A DNA stretch of 64,000 bases. Origin: Solimonas aquatica. GTDB lineage: Bacteria; Pseudomonadota; Gammaproteobacteria; Nevskiales; Nevskiaceae. Below, one piece after another: positions 53,072-62,518 of the stretch. The notes under the pieces were generated by a model. It saw only the letters and a program-made list of their open reading frames with translations, had not been told where the DNA came from and made no database searches. A program made the translations under genes and the position numbers. Position 1 is the first letter of the stretch. Every line of letters starts with the position of its first letter. Location: contig NZ_FOFS01000003.1 in NCBI RefSeq assembly GCF_900111015.1, positions 248,001-312,000 on the forward strand, given 5' to 3'.

Positions 53072-55627
53072 ATGTCGGTACGTCCTTGTCTGCTCTCTGC
53101 GGCGGCGCTGGCCCTCGTGGCCAGTTCACCGTCCTTTGCCATCAGCCTCGATTGGCTGGATGGTGAAATCAGCGGCACCCTCAACACCACCGTGACCTTC
53201 GGCGCCGCCATGCGCCTGGAAAAGCCGGCGGCGGATCTCATCGGCAAGGCGGATCTCAATCCGGAGCTGTGTGCGCGGCAGTATCAGTCCTGCCAGGGCC
53301 TGTTCCGGGATCAGGTCTATCCCTCGCAGCGGCTGGTGGCGGCGCCGGGACAGTTTGCGATGCGGGCGGACGACGGCAATCTCAATTACGGCCGCTTCGA
53401 CTTGATCCAGACCGTCGGCAAGGTCACGCAGGATCTGACCTTGAACTGGGAAGGGCTCGGCTTCTTTGCGAAGTGGCTGTACTTCTACGACTTCACCAAC
53501 AACAACTTTACGGAAACCCATCCCGACCTGATCACGCGCGGCAATGCCGATCAGGTCGGCTTCACGAATGACCCGATCGCCAATCGCTATTTCCCGCATG
53601 TCTACGGGCCGGGTGCTTCCGTGCGCAGCAAGCGCAACGACGGCTCGACGCTGCGCCAGATCGGCACCGCCCTGCAGCTGCACGAGCTCAACGTCTTCGG
53701 CAAGCTGCCCTTGCCCTTCCTGGGCGACCAGGAGCTGAGCTTCAAGATCGGCCGCCAGACGGTGAACTGGGGCGAGTCCACCTTGCTGGCCATCAACAGT
53801 ATCAACCAGGCCAACCCGGTCAACGCCAACAATCTGTTCCGCGTCGGCACGCAGGTGGAAGAAGTGTTCATGCCGGTGGGCATGGTGTTCGCCAGCATCG
53901 AACCGTTTTCCAGCGCGACCATCGAAGCCTTTTATCAGTTCGAATGGCAGCCGCTGGATGCGCCGCCGCCGGGCAGCTATTTCGCCACCAACGATCTGGG
54001 CACGCGCAATGCCGGCGCTTCGGTGAACTACAGCTTCGGTGCCGTGGCCGACGATCCCGAGCATGCCTGGGGCGGGCCGACCGACAACACGCGCAAGGGT
54101 TACATGGACAACCCGCTGGCGCTGATCACGCCGACCACGGGCACCTGGCGGCGCGAGCGCGACATGGACGCCAGCAGTCAGGGCCAGTTCGGTCTGGCCT
54201 TCAAGTACTACGCCGAGGAACTGGGCAGCGGCACCGAGTTCGGGCTGTACTTCATGAACTACCACTCGAAGCTGCCCTATATCAGCATGTTCGCCGCGCC
54301 CACGGCCTGCAGTCATCAGCGCAGCGTGACCAACACGGTGACCTTCTTCCAGGCCTGTCCCAACATCCCGGCCACCGCCAACGCCCAGGCCCGGCAGCAG
54401 TTGCAGGTCGATACCCTGAGCCTGGTTGCCAATCAATTGCTGGTCAATCCCGTCGGGCTGGCGAGCGATCTGGGCGTCACCAATCTTGCCGACCTGCCGG
54501 CGACGCTGACCACCCTGCAGGGCCTGCTGCTCGGCGGCAATCCCGATGCGCCGCTGTCCGATGCCGCGGAGCTGGATCAGCCGCGTGTGGTCTTCGAGTA
54601 TCCGGAAAACATCCAGCTCTACGGCTTCAGCTTCAACACCACCTATGGCGACTACTCGTTCCAGGGCGAGGTGGCCTACCGTCCGAACCTGCCGCTGCAG
54701 ATCGCGGTCACGGATCTGGGCTTCGCGGCCTTGGGCCCCACGCTCAACAGCTGCGGCAATGCGCCGGACGGCGGCTGCGCCGGCACGCATTCGGGCCTGG
54801 GCTGGGCGGCCGATGGCAGTCGCACGGTGTATGGCGGCAGTGATTTTCAGGACGCCAGCGGCAGCAATCCCTATCCCGATACGCTGAGCCTGGTGGTCGG
54901 ACATCTGCCGGGCTCGGCGCGCGCCTATCCGAGCTTCGTCACGGCCTATCGCGGCGGCGTGGTCGGCGAGAACCCGGGCAGCGATCCGGGCCGGCGCTAT
55001 GACCGCCACAATCCGGGCTATATCCGCGGCTACGAGCGCTTCGATGTCTTCCAGTTCGATGTGAGCACCACGCGCGTGCTCGGCGCCACCGAAAATTATC
55101 TGGCGGCCGATCAGGTGCAGCTCGTTGCCGAACTGGGCGCCGAGTGGATTCCCGGCCTGCCCTCGCTCGATCGTCTGCAGATCGACGCGCCGGGGCAGTT
55201 CCTGCATGCCTCGGCAGGCGCCGACGGCAGCGGTGCGGACGGCTCGCGTCAGGCTTGCTCGACCAACAGCGCCTGCAATGCCGGCGCCGATGGCCTGCGC
55301 TTCAATCCGCATCAGGCCAATCTCAAGGGCTACAGCGACGCGCTCTCGTACGGCTATCGCATCATCATGATCGTCAAGTACGAAAGCGTGCTGCCCGCCA
55401 TCAGCCTGCAGCCGAGCCTCATCTGGGGTCATGACGTGAAAGGCACCGCGCCCGGCCCGGCGGAAAACTTCATCGCCAATCGCAAGCAGCTGATCAGCAA
55501 TCTGGAAACCCGCTACAAGGATTTTCTCTCGTTCAACATCGGCTACGTGGCGTTCATGGGCGGCGGCGCGAACAATCTGCTGCGCGATCGCGACTTCGCA
55601 CAGGCTTTCGTCAAGCTGCAGTTCTGA
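53072..55627 (+). CDS. DUF1302 family outer-membrane protein
   Basis: This 851-residue secreted protein has a signal peptide (MSVRPCLLSAAALALVASSPSFA). The start ISLDWLDGEISGTLNTTVTFGAAMR is the usual DUF1302 mature N-terminus. Many alternating aromatic strands and the end ...NNLLRDRDFAQAFVKLQF suggest a beta-barrel. Family members occur with DUF1329 genes and sterol, terpene or fatty-acid catabolism and probably help export or uptake of lipids; no DUF1329 gene is adjacent here. The ATG at 53072 has GGAGA eight bases upstream; the ATG at 53066 is too close to it. It is convergent with the ceramidase gene across a strong hairpin. Confidence 0.85.
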   Translation: MSVRPCLLSAAALALVASSPSFAISLDWLDGEISGTLNTTVTFGAAMRLEKPAADLIGKADLNPELCARQYQSCQGLFRDQVYPSQRLVAAPGQFAMRADDGNLNYGRFDLIQTVGKVTQDLTLNWEGLGFFAKWLYFYDFTNNNFTETHPDLITRGNADQVGFTNDPIANRYFPHVYGPGASVRSKRNDGSTLRQIGTALQLHELNVFGKLPLPFLGDQELSFKIGRQTVNWGESTLLAINSINQANPVNANNLFRVGTQVEEVFMPVGMVFASIEPFSSATIEAFYQFEWQPLDAPPPGSYFATNDLGTRNAGASVNYSFGAVADDPEHAWGGPTDNTRKGYMDNPLALITPTTGTWRRERDMDASSQGQFGLAFKYYAEELGSGTEFGLYFMNYHSKLPYISMFAAPTACSHQRSVTNTVTFFQACPNIPATANAQARQQLQVDTLSLVANQLLVNPVGLASDLGVTNLADLPATLTTLQGLLLGGNPDAPLSDAAELDQPRVVFEYPENIQLYGFSFNTTYGDYSFQGEVAYRPNLPLQIAVTDLGFAALGPTLNSCGNAPDGGCAGTHSGLGWAADGSRTVYGGSDFQDASGSNPYPDTLSLVVGHLPGSARAYPSFVTAYRGGVVGENPGSDPGRRYDRHNPGYIRGYERFDVFQFDVSTTRVLGATENYLAADQVQLVAELGAEWIPGLPSLDRLQIDAPGQFLHASAGADGSGADGSRQACSTNSACNAGADGLRFNPHQANLKGYSDALSYGYRIIMIVKYESVLPAISLQPSLIWGHDVKGTAPGPAENFIANRKQLISNLETRYKDFLSFNIGYVAFMGGGANNLLRDRDFAQAFVKLQF

Positions 55628-55628
55628 A

Positions 55629-55654
55629 GCCGGCGATGCCCGCGCATCGCCGGC
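55629..55654. terminator. Bidirectional hairpin between DUF1302 and ceramidase genes
   Basis: GCCGGCGATGC (55629-55639) pairs perfectly with GCATCGCCGGC (55644-55654) around CCGC. It occupies the 31-bp gap between convergent stops. No T-run flanks it, so Rho-independent termination is likely but not certain. Confidence 0.5.
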
Positions 55655-55658
55655 GCTG

Positions 55659-58052
55659 TCAGGGGCAGGCCGATGCCGGCGCGCCGAGCGTGAACGCGCT
55701 CGACACGCCGCTGTAGGCCTGCCTGGGCAGCAGCAGGGTCTGCGCCGCGCCGTCGTGACGCAGGCGATACGTGCCCGCCGGCTGATTGGCGGGGATGTGC
55801 CAGACCGCCTGCGCGGTGGAGCTGCCGATCACGGCCGGATCGATCGGCAGCGGCGAGGGCAGGGTGGGCTTCCACACGAACCACAGCTCCGGTGATCTGT
55901 CGCTGACCACCACCTTCCAGCTGCCGTCGGCCTGCAGCTGTTCGACATAGGCATAGCTGGACTGGATCTTCAGGTCGTTGCGCGGATGGCCGGCCTGGAA
56001 CTCCGCGCTCACGGTCTCGCCTTGCCGGGCGCTGGCCGGCACGTCCGTCAGCAAGGCGCCGAAGTCCTTGCCCAGACCGGCGACATCGGAAGGCACGTAA
56101 GGCGGACGGATCAGCAGCGGCACGCCGTCCACGTACGCAGGCCCCGACGGTGCCGCGACTGCATCGCGCAGGCTGATGGCGAGCTTGCGCAGCTCCTGCT
56201 GCACGGCGGCCAGCGTCCACGGCCCGAAGATGTCGGAGGCGCCCTCGTACTGCTGCGAGGCGTATTCCTCGCGCGTGGGCAGGTAGTGCACGTAGTCGTT
56301 GACCAGACCGGCGAGCACCACGGTGTCCACGCCCACCGGCGCCAGCAGCGCCAGCAGCTGCGCGCGGATGCGGCGCGCCGACATCGTCGTCACTTCCCAG
56401 GGAATGCCGACCAGGGCCAGATTGCCGAGGCGGAAGATCTGCAGCGGCAGAATCACCGGCTCGGCCGATACCGGTGGCCCCACGGGCAGGGCGATGGGCT
56501 TTTCCGCCTGGCAGCTGAAGTCCACGCCCGCCACCGGCGGCAGCTTGGACAGATCGCAGAGCGCGGCCTGCGAGACCAGCTGCAGCGGCAGGATGTGGCC
56601 GGTGGGATTGTCGGGATTGAAGTTGAGCAGGGTCTGGAAGTCCGCCATCGCGGCGGCGAGCAGCTCGGGGCTGGACGCGCAGCTCAGACCCTCGGTGGCC
56701 GGGCCGGGACCGTCTTCGGCGCCGGCGGCGAAGGAAGGCCCGAGCACCGGCGAGCAGGTGCGTTTCACCGGCGCATCGAGTTCGGCGGGATGCTGCAGGC
56801 TGGCCAGCACCACCGGATCGGTCACCGTCACCTCGTCCATCTTCACGAACATCAGGCGGTAATCCACCGGGCCGCGCAAGGCCTTGCCCTGATCGTAGAG
56901 TTCCAGCGCCTTGGCGATGTGCTTGGTGCCGGAGATCGCGGCCGACTCGTATTCGTCCTTGCCGCCGCCGCGCGTGGGATCGGGATATGGCCGCTCGCGG
57001 ATGAACAGGTTCGGCGAGGAATCGCCTTCGTCGGCCTGCGCAAAGGCGGCGACGAAATTGTCCTGGCCTGCGGGTGCGGCGTAATCGGTGCGCATGAGCT
57101 TTTCGAAGCCCAGGCCCGCATAGCCCTTCATGTCGGAGCTGACCAGCTTGAGGTTCTCGCCGATGATGGTCGGGTGCACGCCGAACCAGTTGATCAGGCC
57201 CACGGCCGAACCGTTGTCGCGCACCAAGCTCAGCTGCACCATGCGCTTGTCGGTGTCGATCACCTCGCCGCGCGCATTGCGAAACTGCTCGCGCTCGCTC
57301 TGGCTGTTGAGCTGAAATGCCGGCAGCGAGCGATTGATGTTGGTGTTGAGCAGCTCGCCCACCGCCAGCTTGATGCTTCCCGTCTGCGGGTGTGCGGCGA
57401 GATTGGCCTGTGCCAGGCGGACCGCCTGATAGATGCCCTGCGCGATGGCCTGGAAGGTGTCTTCGTCGTAGCCGAAGTGGAAGAGATTGAAGGCGAGGTA
57501 ATGCGAGTAACCCGCCGGGCCTTCATGCGTGTGCGTGGCCGAGAGCATGAGATTGTCCGGGCCGTAGAAGGGCGAGAGCGCAGGATCGGCGGCGATCAGT
57601 TCCAGCACCTTCAGTCGCACCGCACCGAAGATCATGCCGGTATCGCTGTCCACGAACATCACGCGCTTGCCGTTGCAAGGCGAGGCGATGGCGAAGGCGC
57701 GCGCGTACTGACGCTGATGCAGGCCGCTGAACACCTGCGTGGGCGACTCCCAGCCCATGCCGCTGGTATTGGCCACCACGCCGGTGATGTCGTACAGCCC
57801 GCTGCCGTAGGCAAAAGCCGTGTTGCCGGCGCAGACGCCCTGCGCCGCCGCGGCAGCGGGCGCATCGACTTCCAGGCGCCCCGTGGCATCCAGGCCCGCG
57901 CCTACCTGCAGATACCCGCTCTTGAGAAGACATTGTGCCTGCTCGCTGCGCGTGAGCGCCGCGCGCTCTTCCACCGGAGCGGAATGACCGCAGGCGCCGA
58001 GCAGCAAGCTCAGGCCGAGCAGCGCAGCCTGAGGATGAAGAAATTTTTTCAT
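55659..58052 (-). CDS. Neutral/alkaline ceramidase family lipoprotein
   Basis: This 797-residue zinc hydrolase cleaves the amide of ceramide to sphingosine and fatty acid. The signal ends ALLGLSLLLGAC (lipidated Cys ~21). Zinc ligands are expected in SATHTHEGPAGYSHYL and NWFGVHPTIIG. The nucleophile Ser is in FAQADEGDSSPNLF, matching the family GD.SPN. AGLVNDYVHYLPTREEYASQQYEG (in pieces) is the C-terminal active-site block. A C-terminal immunoglobulin-like domain starts near 690. The chain is longer than the Pseudomonas enzyme (about 650). With the DUF1302 protein, the MBL gene and fatty-acid genes it suggests use of sphingolipids or N-acyl amides. The ATG of MKKFLHPQ is clear. Confidence 0.88.
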   Translation of the reverse strand: MKKFLHPQAALLGLSLLLGACGHSAPVEERAALTRSEQAQCLLKSGYLQVGAGLDATGRLEVDAPAAAAAQGVCAGNTAFAYGSGLYDITGVVANTSGMGWESPTQVFSGLHQRQYARAFAIASPCNGKRVMFVDSDTGMIFGAVRLKVLELIAADPALSPFYGPDNLMLSATHTHEGPAGYSHYLAFNLFHFGYDEDTFQAIAQGIYQAVRLAQANLAAHPQTGSIKLAVGELLNTNINRSLPAFQLNSQSEREQFRNARGEVIDTDKRMVQLSLVRDNGSAVGLINWFGVHPTIIGENLKLVSSDMKGYAGLGFEKLMRTDYAAPAGQDNFVAAFAQADEGDSSPNLFIRERPYPDPTRGGGKDEYESAAISGTKHIAKALELYDQGKALRGPVDYRLMFVKMDEVTVTDPVVLASLQHPAELDAPVKRTCSPVLGPSFAAGAEDGPGPATEGLSCASSPELLAAAMADFQTLLNFNPDNPTGHILPLQLVSQAALCDLSKLPPVAGVDFSCQAEKPIALPVGPPVSAEPVILPLQIFRLGNLALVGIPWEVTTMSARRIRAQLLALLAPVGVDTVVLAGLVNDYVHYLPTREEYASQQYEGASDIFGPWTLAAVQQELRKLAISLRDAVAAPSGPAYVDGVPLLIRPPYVPSDVAGLGKDFGALLTDVPASARQGETVSAEFQAGHPRNDLKIQSSYAYVEQLQADGSWKVVVSDRSPELWFVWKPTLPSPLPIDPAVIGSSTAQAVWHIPANQPAGTYRLRHDGAAQTLLLPRQAYSGVSSAFTLGAPASACP

Positions 58053-58173
58053 GTCGAGACAGCCCCCCGCTTGCGACTCTAAGTCAGGAACGCGAACCGG
58101 GCCTCTGGGAAAATCGCACTGCTCTGCCTGGACGGGATGCCGGCCGCTGCGCGCGGCAAGGCCGCGCTGCACA

Positions 58174-58186
58174 GGTGATAATCACC
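58174..58186. promoter_or_regulatory. Palindromic operator candidate between ceramidase and MBL hydrolase genes
   Basis: GGTGAT-A-ATCACC is a perfect 13-bp palindrome, 28 bp before the MBL-hydrolase ATG and about 120 bp from the ceramidase start. A shared regulator, possibly the AraC-type gene at 59.3 kb, could act here. The core GATAATC recalls part of a Fur box, but the full Fur pattern is absent. Confidence 0.4.
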
Positions 58187-58214
58187 GGTCTTGAAGCTTC
58201 CACAGGCCGCGATC

Positions 58215-59285
58215 ATGAACGACAGCTCCCTGCTCAGCAGCGATACCGGCAAGACCGTCCTGCAATATCCCATCGATCCGGCGCCGGGCATGGGCGAGGC
58301 GGTGACGGTGGCGCCGGGCGTGCTCTGGCTGCGCATGCCGCTGCCGTTCTCCCTGGATCACATCAATCTCTGGGCGATTGCCGACGGCGAGGGCTGGGCC
58401 ATCGTCGACACCGGCCTGAGCGTGCCGGCCTCGGTGCAGATCTGGAACCGTTTCCTGCGGGAGGCCCTGCAGGGCAGGCCGGTGACGCGGGTGCTGGTCA
58501 CCCACATGCATCCGGATCACATCGGCCTGGCCGGCTGGCTGACGCGCAAGTTCAACTGCCGCCTGTGGATCACGCGCAGCGAATACATGAGCTGCCGCGT
58601 GCTGGTGGGCGATACCGGCCGCGAGGCGCCGCTGGACGGCACCAGCTTCTATCACCGCGCCGGCTGGAGCGAGGCCGAGCTGGAAAACTACCGCGCGCGT
58701 TTCGGCGCCTTCGGCAAGACCATTTACCGCCTGCCCGACAGCTACCGGCGTCTGGTGGACGGCGAGGTGCTGAGCATCGGTGCGCATCAATGGCGCGTGG
58801 TGGTGGGCAGCGGCCACTCGCCCGAGCACGCCTGCCTGTACTGCCCGCAACTCAAGCTGTTCATCTCCGGCGATCAGGTGCTGCCGCGCATTTCCTCGAA
58901 TGTGTCCGTGCACGCCATCGAGCCGGATGCCGATCCGCTGGCCGACTGGCTGCAGTCGCTGCAGAAGCTGCGCGAACACATTCCCGACGAGGTGCTGGTG
59001 CTGCCCGCGCACAACGAGGCCTTCCGTGGCCTGCATGCTCGCATCGCGCATCTGGCCGCCAGCCAGGAGCGCGCGCTGACGCGTCTGCGCGAAGCCCTGA
59101 GCCAGCCGCAGCGCGCCGTGGACGTGTTCAGCGCGCTGTTTGCGCGGCGCATCGACGACTCCTCGCTGCTGGGCATGGCCACCGGCGAGAGCCTGGCCAA
59201 TCTCAACTACCTGCTGCAGCGTGGCGAGATCGGCGTGACGCAGGACGCCGAGGGCGTGGCCTGGTATCAGCGCCTGGGCGTCTGA
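58215..59285 (+). CDS. MBL-fold metallo-hydrolase
   Basis: This 356-residue protein has the metallo-beta-lactamase fold. The metal motif is VLVTHMHPDHIGLAGW (HxHxDH, ~96-104). A further His is in VVVGSGHSPEHACLY, an Asp in LFISGDQVLPRIS and a last His in VLVLPAHNEAFRG. The C-terminal helices match the LACTB2-like group. No signal peptide is seen. A hydrolase of thioesters or lactones in lipid breakdown is plausible from context. The ATG at 58215 is preferred over a TTG eight codons earlier. It is convergent with an AraC gene. Confidence 0.87.
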   Translation: MNDSSLLSSDTGKTVLQYPIDPAPGMGEAVTVAPGVLWLRMPLPFSLDHINLWAIADGEGWAIVDTGLSVPASVQIWNRFLREALQGRPVTRVLVTHMHPDHIGLAGWLTRKFNCRLWITRSEYMSCRVLVGDTGREAPLDGTSFYHRAGWSEAELENYRARFGAFGKTIYRLPDSYRRLVDGEVLSIGAHQWRVVVGSGHSPEHACLYCPQLKLFISGDQVLPRISSNVSVHAIEPDADPLADWLQSLQKLREHIPDEVLVLPAHNEAFRGLHARIAHLAASQERALTRLREALSQPQRAVDVFSALFARRIDDSSLLGMATGESLANLNYLLQRGEIGVTQDAEGVAWYQRLGV

Positions 59286-59301
59286 ATCCCGAGGGCGCGG
59301 C

Positions 59302-60201
59302 TCAGCCGCCTTCGCTCTCGCCTGCCTCGCGGCGCAGCTGGCCCGGGCCCACGCCTTCGAGGCGCTTGAAGGTGCGACGGAACGCCGCCTCGCTCTGGTA
59401 GCCGAGCTGCTCGGCAACCGCCGCCACCGACAGGCGCTTGTCGCGCAGCAGGCGGCGCGCTTCGGCGATGCGGAAATCGGTGAGATAAGCGATGGGGCTG
59501 GCGCCGAGCAGGCGCGTGAATTCCACGGCGAAGGCGGTGCGGGACATGCCGGCCACCTGGGCCAGACTGTCCACGCGCCAGGGCTTGCCGGGCTCGCGGT
59601 GCAGTGCGGCCAGGGCTTTGGCCAGACGCGCATCGGCCAGGGCCGCGAGCAGGCCGCGACGGTTCTGCGCCTGCGCCGCGAACTGGCAGACCGCCATCAC
59701 GAACAGGCTGTCGGCCAGCTTGTCGAGCAGCACCTGCTGGCCGGGCAGCTTGCGGTGCGCGCAGCTGCGCAGCACCTCGGCCAGCTCGCGCAGCGCCGGG
59801 CCGGCGTCCTGCTGGCGCACCACGAAGGCTTCCGGCAGCGCGCTGAGAATCGGGTTGGAGCGGGCGCTGGCAAAGGCGAATTCGCCGCAGATCAGAGTGC
59901 TGAATTCCGGTGAGCTTTCGCTTTCGGTCAGACGCCCGCAGAGCACATGCGCGCCGCCGCGCGGAAACACGATCAGATCGCCGGACTGCAGTTGCAGGGG
60001 CGTATCGAGAATCGGCGCGCGCACCCAGCAGCTGCCCTGATCGATCAGGTGGAAAATGCCGCAGGGCATGGACGGCTCGTTTTCGAACCAGTTGCCGCAG
60101 TAGTCCGACACGGCGACGATCGACACGCGCAGCTGCTGCGCGGCCAGCACCGAGGCCAGTACCGCGTCGCGGGCTTCTTCGTTGTTGGGCAGGTCTCCCA
60201 T
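59302..60201 (-). CDS. AraC family transcriptional regulator with cupin ligand domain
   Basis: This 299-residue regulator has an N-terminal cupin domain (CGIFHLIDQGSCWVR, LQSGDLIVFPRGGAHVL). The C-terminal AraC domain (~200-290) has WRVDSLAQVAGMSRTAFAVEF, PIAYLTDFRIAEARRLL and VAEQLGYQSEAAFRRTFKR. The AraC_binding_2/cupin_6 type often senses lipids or aldehydes. It is convergent with the MBL hydrolase and upstream of the structured element and acyl-CoA synthetase. Confidence 0.9.
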   Translation of the reverse strand: MGDLPNNEEARDAVLASVLAAQQLRVSIVAVSDYCGNWFENEPSMPCGIFHLIDQGSCWVRAPILDTPLQLQSGDLIVFPRGGAHVLCGRLTESESSPEFSTLICGEFAFASARSNPILSALPEAFVVRQQDAGPALRELAEVLRSCAHRKLPGQQVLLDKLADSLFVMAVCQFAAQAQNRRGLLAALADARLAKALAALHREPGKPWRVDSLAQVAGMSRTAFAVEFTRLLGASPIAYLTDFRIAEARRLLRDKRLSVAAVAEQLGYQSEAAFRRTFKRLEGVGPGQLRREAGESEGG

Positions 60202-60298
60202 GCGGCGCAGTGTAAACGCCGGCTTCCTGTGCTGACAGCCGGGCCTGTCCGCGCGGCGCTGTCGCTGCTACGCACACGCTCGCGACAATGCCCCGACA

Positions 60299-60567
60299 AG
60301 GGCCTGTTAACACTATGGCAATCGCTGCGACGGGGGTCGTTTTGCCGCAGGGCAAGGCGGCAGACGCGCCGCTTGGTGACTCCAAGCCAGCGGCTGCCAA
60401 CGCCGCCATGCGGCAAAACGGCCCCGTCCCATCCGGGTTGCGCCGGGAATGGCGCCCAGTGGCGTTGCGAGACTTGGCCTTGGAACCACCAAGGCCTGCG
60501 TCCCGCGCCTTGCCGGGCGCCATTTCCGGCAGCAACGCAGCGATTGTCCATAGCATTAACAGGCCCT
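60299..60567. mobile_element. MITE-like structured element with terminal inverted repeats and two hairpin arms
   Basis: Ends 60299-60328 and 60537-60567 are inverted repeats (both begin AGGGCCTGTTAA inward) with two mismatches and one gap. Inside, a left arm closes 60329-60349 against 60409-60428 and is capped by GCTTGG/CCAAGC. A right arm closes 60437-60457 against 60515-60536 and is capped by GGCCTTGG/CCAAGGCC. The whole can fold as a three-way junction. No transposase or good gene lies within, and no target duplication is obvious. It ends one base before AGGGGAG, the ribosome-binding site of the acyl-CoA synthetase. The remaining upstream part, 60202-60298, is the AraC promoter region. Confidence 0.65.
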
Positions 60568-60577
60568 AGGGGAGACC

Positions 60578-62398
60578 ATGGAAGACAACAAGGATCGCAT
60601 CCGTTTTGCCGATCTGCTGCGGGCCGGCCTGCACCTGCTGCCGGAGCTGCCGCGCAGCGCGGCGGGCCTGTACAACATGGCGCGGCTCAAGCCGGGCAGC
60701 ACTTATTCCATCGGGCTGCGCCTGCAGGAGCTGGCGGCGCGCCAACCGCGCGCCATCGCGCTGCGCTTCGAGTCGCGCAGCTGGACGTACGAGGAATTCA
60801 ACGCCTGGGTCAACCGCATCGCGCACACCCTGCAGGCCGCCGGCCTGCGTCGCGGCGAGGCGGTGGGCGTGCTGATGGAGAACCGCGCCGAAACCCTGGC
60901 CTGCGTGGCGGCGGTGGTGAAGCTGGGCGCGGTGGCGGCGATGCTCAATCCGCAGCAGCGCGGCGCGGTACTGACGCACAGCATGAGTCTGGCCAATCCA
61001 CGTGCGCTGATCGTCGGCGAGGAATGCCAGGACGCGCTGGCCAGCAGCGACTATGCCGCGCAGCAGCAGGGCGCGCTGCAGCTGTGGTGGGAGGGCGAGG
61101 CGCCGGCGCCGGCGGGCTTTGCCGATCTGCGCCGGGAAAGTGCGCAGGCCCTGCCGGACAATCCGCCGCAGACCGCGCAGATCCGGCTCAGCGAGGCCTG
61201 CTTCTTCATCTTCACTTCCGGCACCACCGGCCTGCCCAAGGCCTCGCGCATGTCGCACTACCGCTGGACGCGCGGCATGGCCGGCATGGGCCAGCTGGCG
61301 CTGCGCCTGCGCGCCGATGATGTGCTGTACTGCCCCTTGCCGCTGTATCACAACAATGCCCTGACGGTGTCCTGGGGCAGCGTGCTGGGAGCCGGCGCCA
61401 CGCTGGCCCTGGGCCGCAAGTTCAGCGCCTCGCGCTTCTGGGATGAAATCCGGCGTTTCGACGCCAGCGCCTTCTGTTACATCGGCGAGCTGTGCCGCTA
61501 TCTGCTCAATCAGCCGCCCAGCGCGCAGGATCGTCAGCATCGCGTGCGCGCCATCGTCGGCAACGGCTTGCGGCCGGAGCTGTGGGACGCGTTCCAGCAG
61601 CGCTTCGGCATTGCGCACATCTGCGAGTTCTATGGCGCCAGCGAAGCCAATCTCGCCTTCGTCAACGGCCTGGGGCTGCCGCGCACGGCCGGTTACTGTC
61701 CGCTGGCTTTCGCCATCGTCGAATACGACACCGCCGCCGATGAGCCCCGGCGCGGCGCCGACGGCCATCTGCGCCGCGTCGCCAAGGGCGGCGTGGGTCT
61801 GCTGATCACCGAAGTCTCCGAACGCGCGCCCTTCGATGGTTATGTGGCGGGCAAAGCCGCCGACAACAAGGCCAACGAAGCCAAGCTGCTGCGCGATGTG
61901 TTCAAGCGCGGCGACTGCTGGTTCAACAGCGGCGATCTGGTGCGCGATCAGGGTTTCCGCCACATCCAGTTCGTGGATCGCGTCGGCGACACCTTCCGCT
62001 GGAAGGGCGAGAACGTATCCACCACCGAGGTGGAAGGCGCCATCAATCGCTTTGCCGGCATCAGCGAGGCGGTGGTCTATGGCGTGCAGCTGCCGGGTGC
62101 CGAGGGGCGCGCCGGCATGGCAGCGCTGACGCCGGAAGGCGAGCTGGACCGTCGCGCGCTGGCGCAGCATCTCTGCGCGCAGCTGCCGCCTTATGCCGTG
62201 CCGCTGTTTCTGCGCCTGCGCCAGTCGCAGGAAACCACCGCCACCTTCAAGTTCCGCAAGGTGGATCTCAAGAGTGAAGGCTTTGATCCGCAGCGCACGG
62301 CCGATCCGCTGTATGTGCTGCTCGACCGGCAGGTCGGCTATGAGCCGCTGACGCCGGCCCTGCATGCGCAGATCGTCTCCGGACAGCTGCGTTTCTGA
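60578..62398 (+). CDS. Long-chain acyl-CoA synthetase (FATP/FadD6-like)
   Basis: This 606-residue AMP-forming enzyme activates fatty acids to acyl-CoA. The ATP loop is FIFTSGTTGLPKAS (~209-222). Further motifs are ICEFYGASEANLAF (YGxTE-like), NSGDLVRDQGFRHIQFVDRVGDTFRWKGENVS (in pieces) and the Lys-containing C-terminal block TFKFRKVDLKSEGFD. It matches the very-long-chain/FATP branch. The start has GGGGAG five bases upstream, and the inverted-repeat element ends 10 bp before it, so promoter and leader lie in or beyond that element. An SRPBCC gene and an acyl-CoA dehydrogenase gene follow, a fatty-acid degradation set. Confidence 0.9.
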   Translation: MEDNKDRIRFADLLRAGLHLLPELPRSAAGLYNMARLKPGSTYSIGLRLQELAARQPRAIALRFESRSWTYEEFNAWVNRIAHTLQAAGLRRGEAVGVLMENRAETLACVAAVVKLGAVAAMLNPQQRGAVLTHSMSLANPRALIVGEECQDALASSDYAAQQQGALQLWWEGEAPAPAGFADLRRESAQALPDNPPQTAQIRLSEACFFIFTSGTTGLPKASRMSHYRWTRGMAGMGQLALRLRADDVLYCPLPLYHNNALTVSWGSVLGAGATLALGRKFSASRFWDEIRRFDASAFCYIGELCRYLLNQPPSAQDRQHRVRAIVGNGLRPELWDAFQQRFGIAHICEFYGASEANLAFVNGLGLPRTAGYCPLAFAIVEYDTAADEPRRGADGHLRRVAKGGVGLLITEVSERAPFDGYVAGKAADNKANEAKLLRDVFKRGDCWFNSGDLVRDQGFRHIQFVDRVGDTFRWKGENVSTTEVEGAINRFAGISEAVVYGVQLPGAEGRAGMAALTPEGELDRRALAQHLCAQLPPYAVPLFLRLRQSQETTATFKFRKVDLKSEGFDPQRTADPLYVLLDRQVGYEPLTPALHAQIVSGQLRF

Positions 62399-62518
62399 TT
62401 GACTGCCGTGACCCGGGCCAGCGCGGCGCAGCCAAGGCAGATTCCCCCGCGCGGATGCCAAGCTTGAGGCGTCCGCGATACACACCACAGGCGAGAGCAT
62501 CAGACAGGTCGCAGCACC

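Noticed and set aside
60288-60569. Open frames of 90-170 codons on both strands inside the inverted-repeat element
   Set aside because: They cross both hairpin arms and the terminal repeats. The sequence is explained by the inverted-repeat structure, and no ribosome-binding site or domain is seen.
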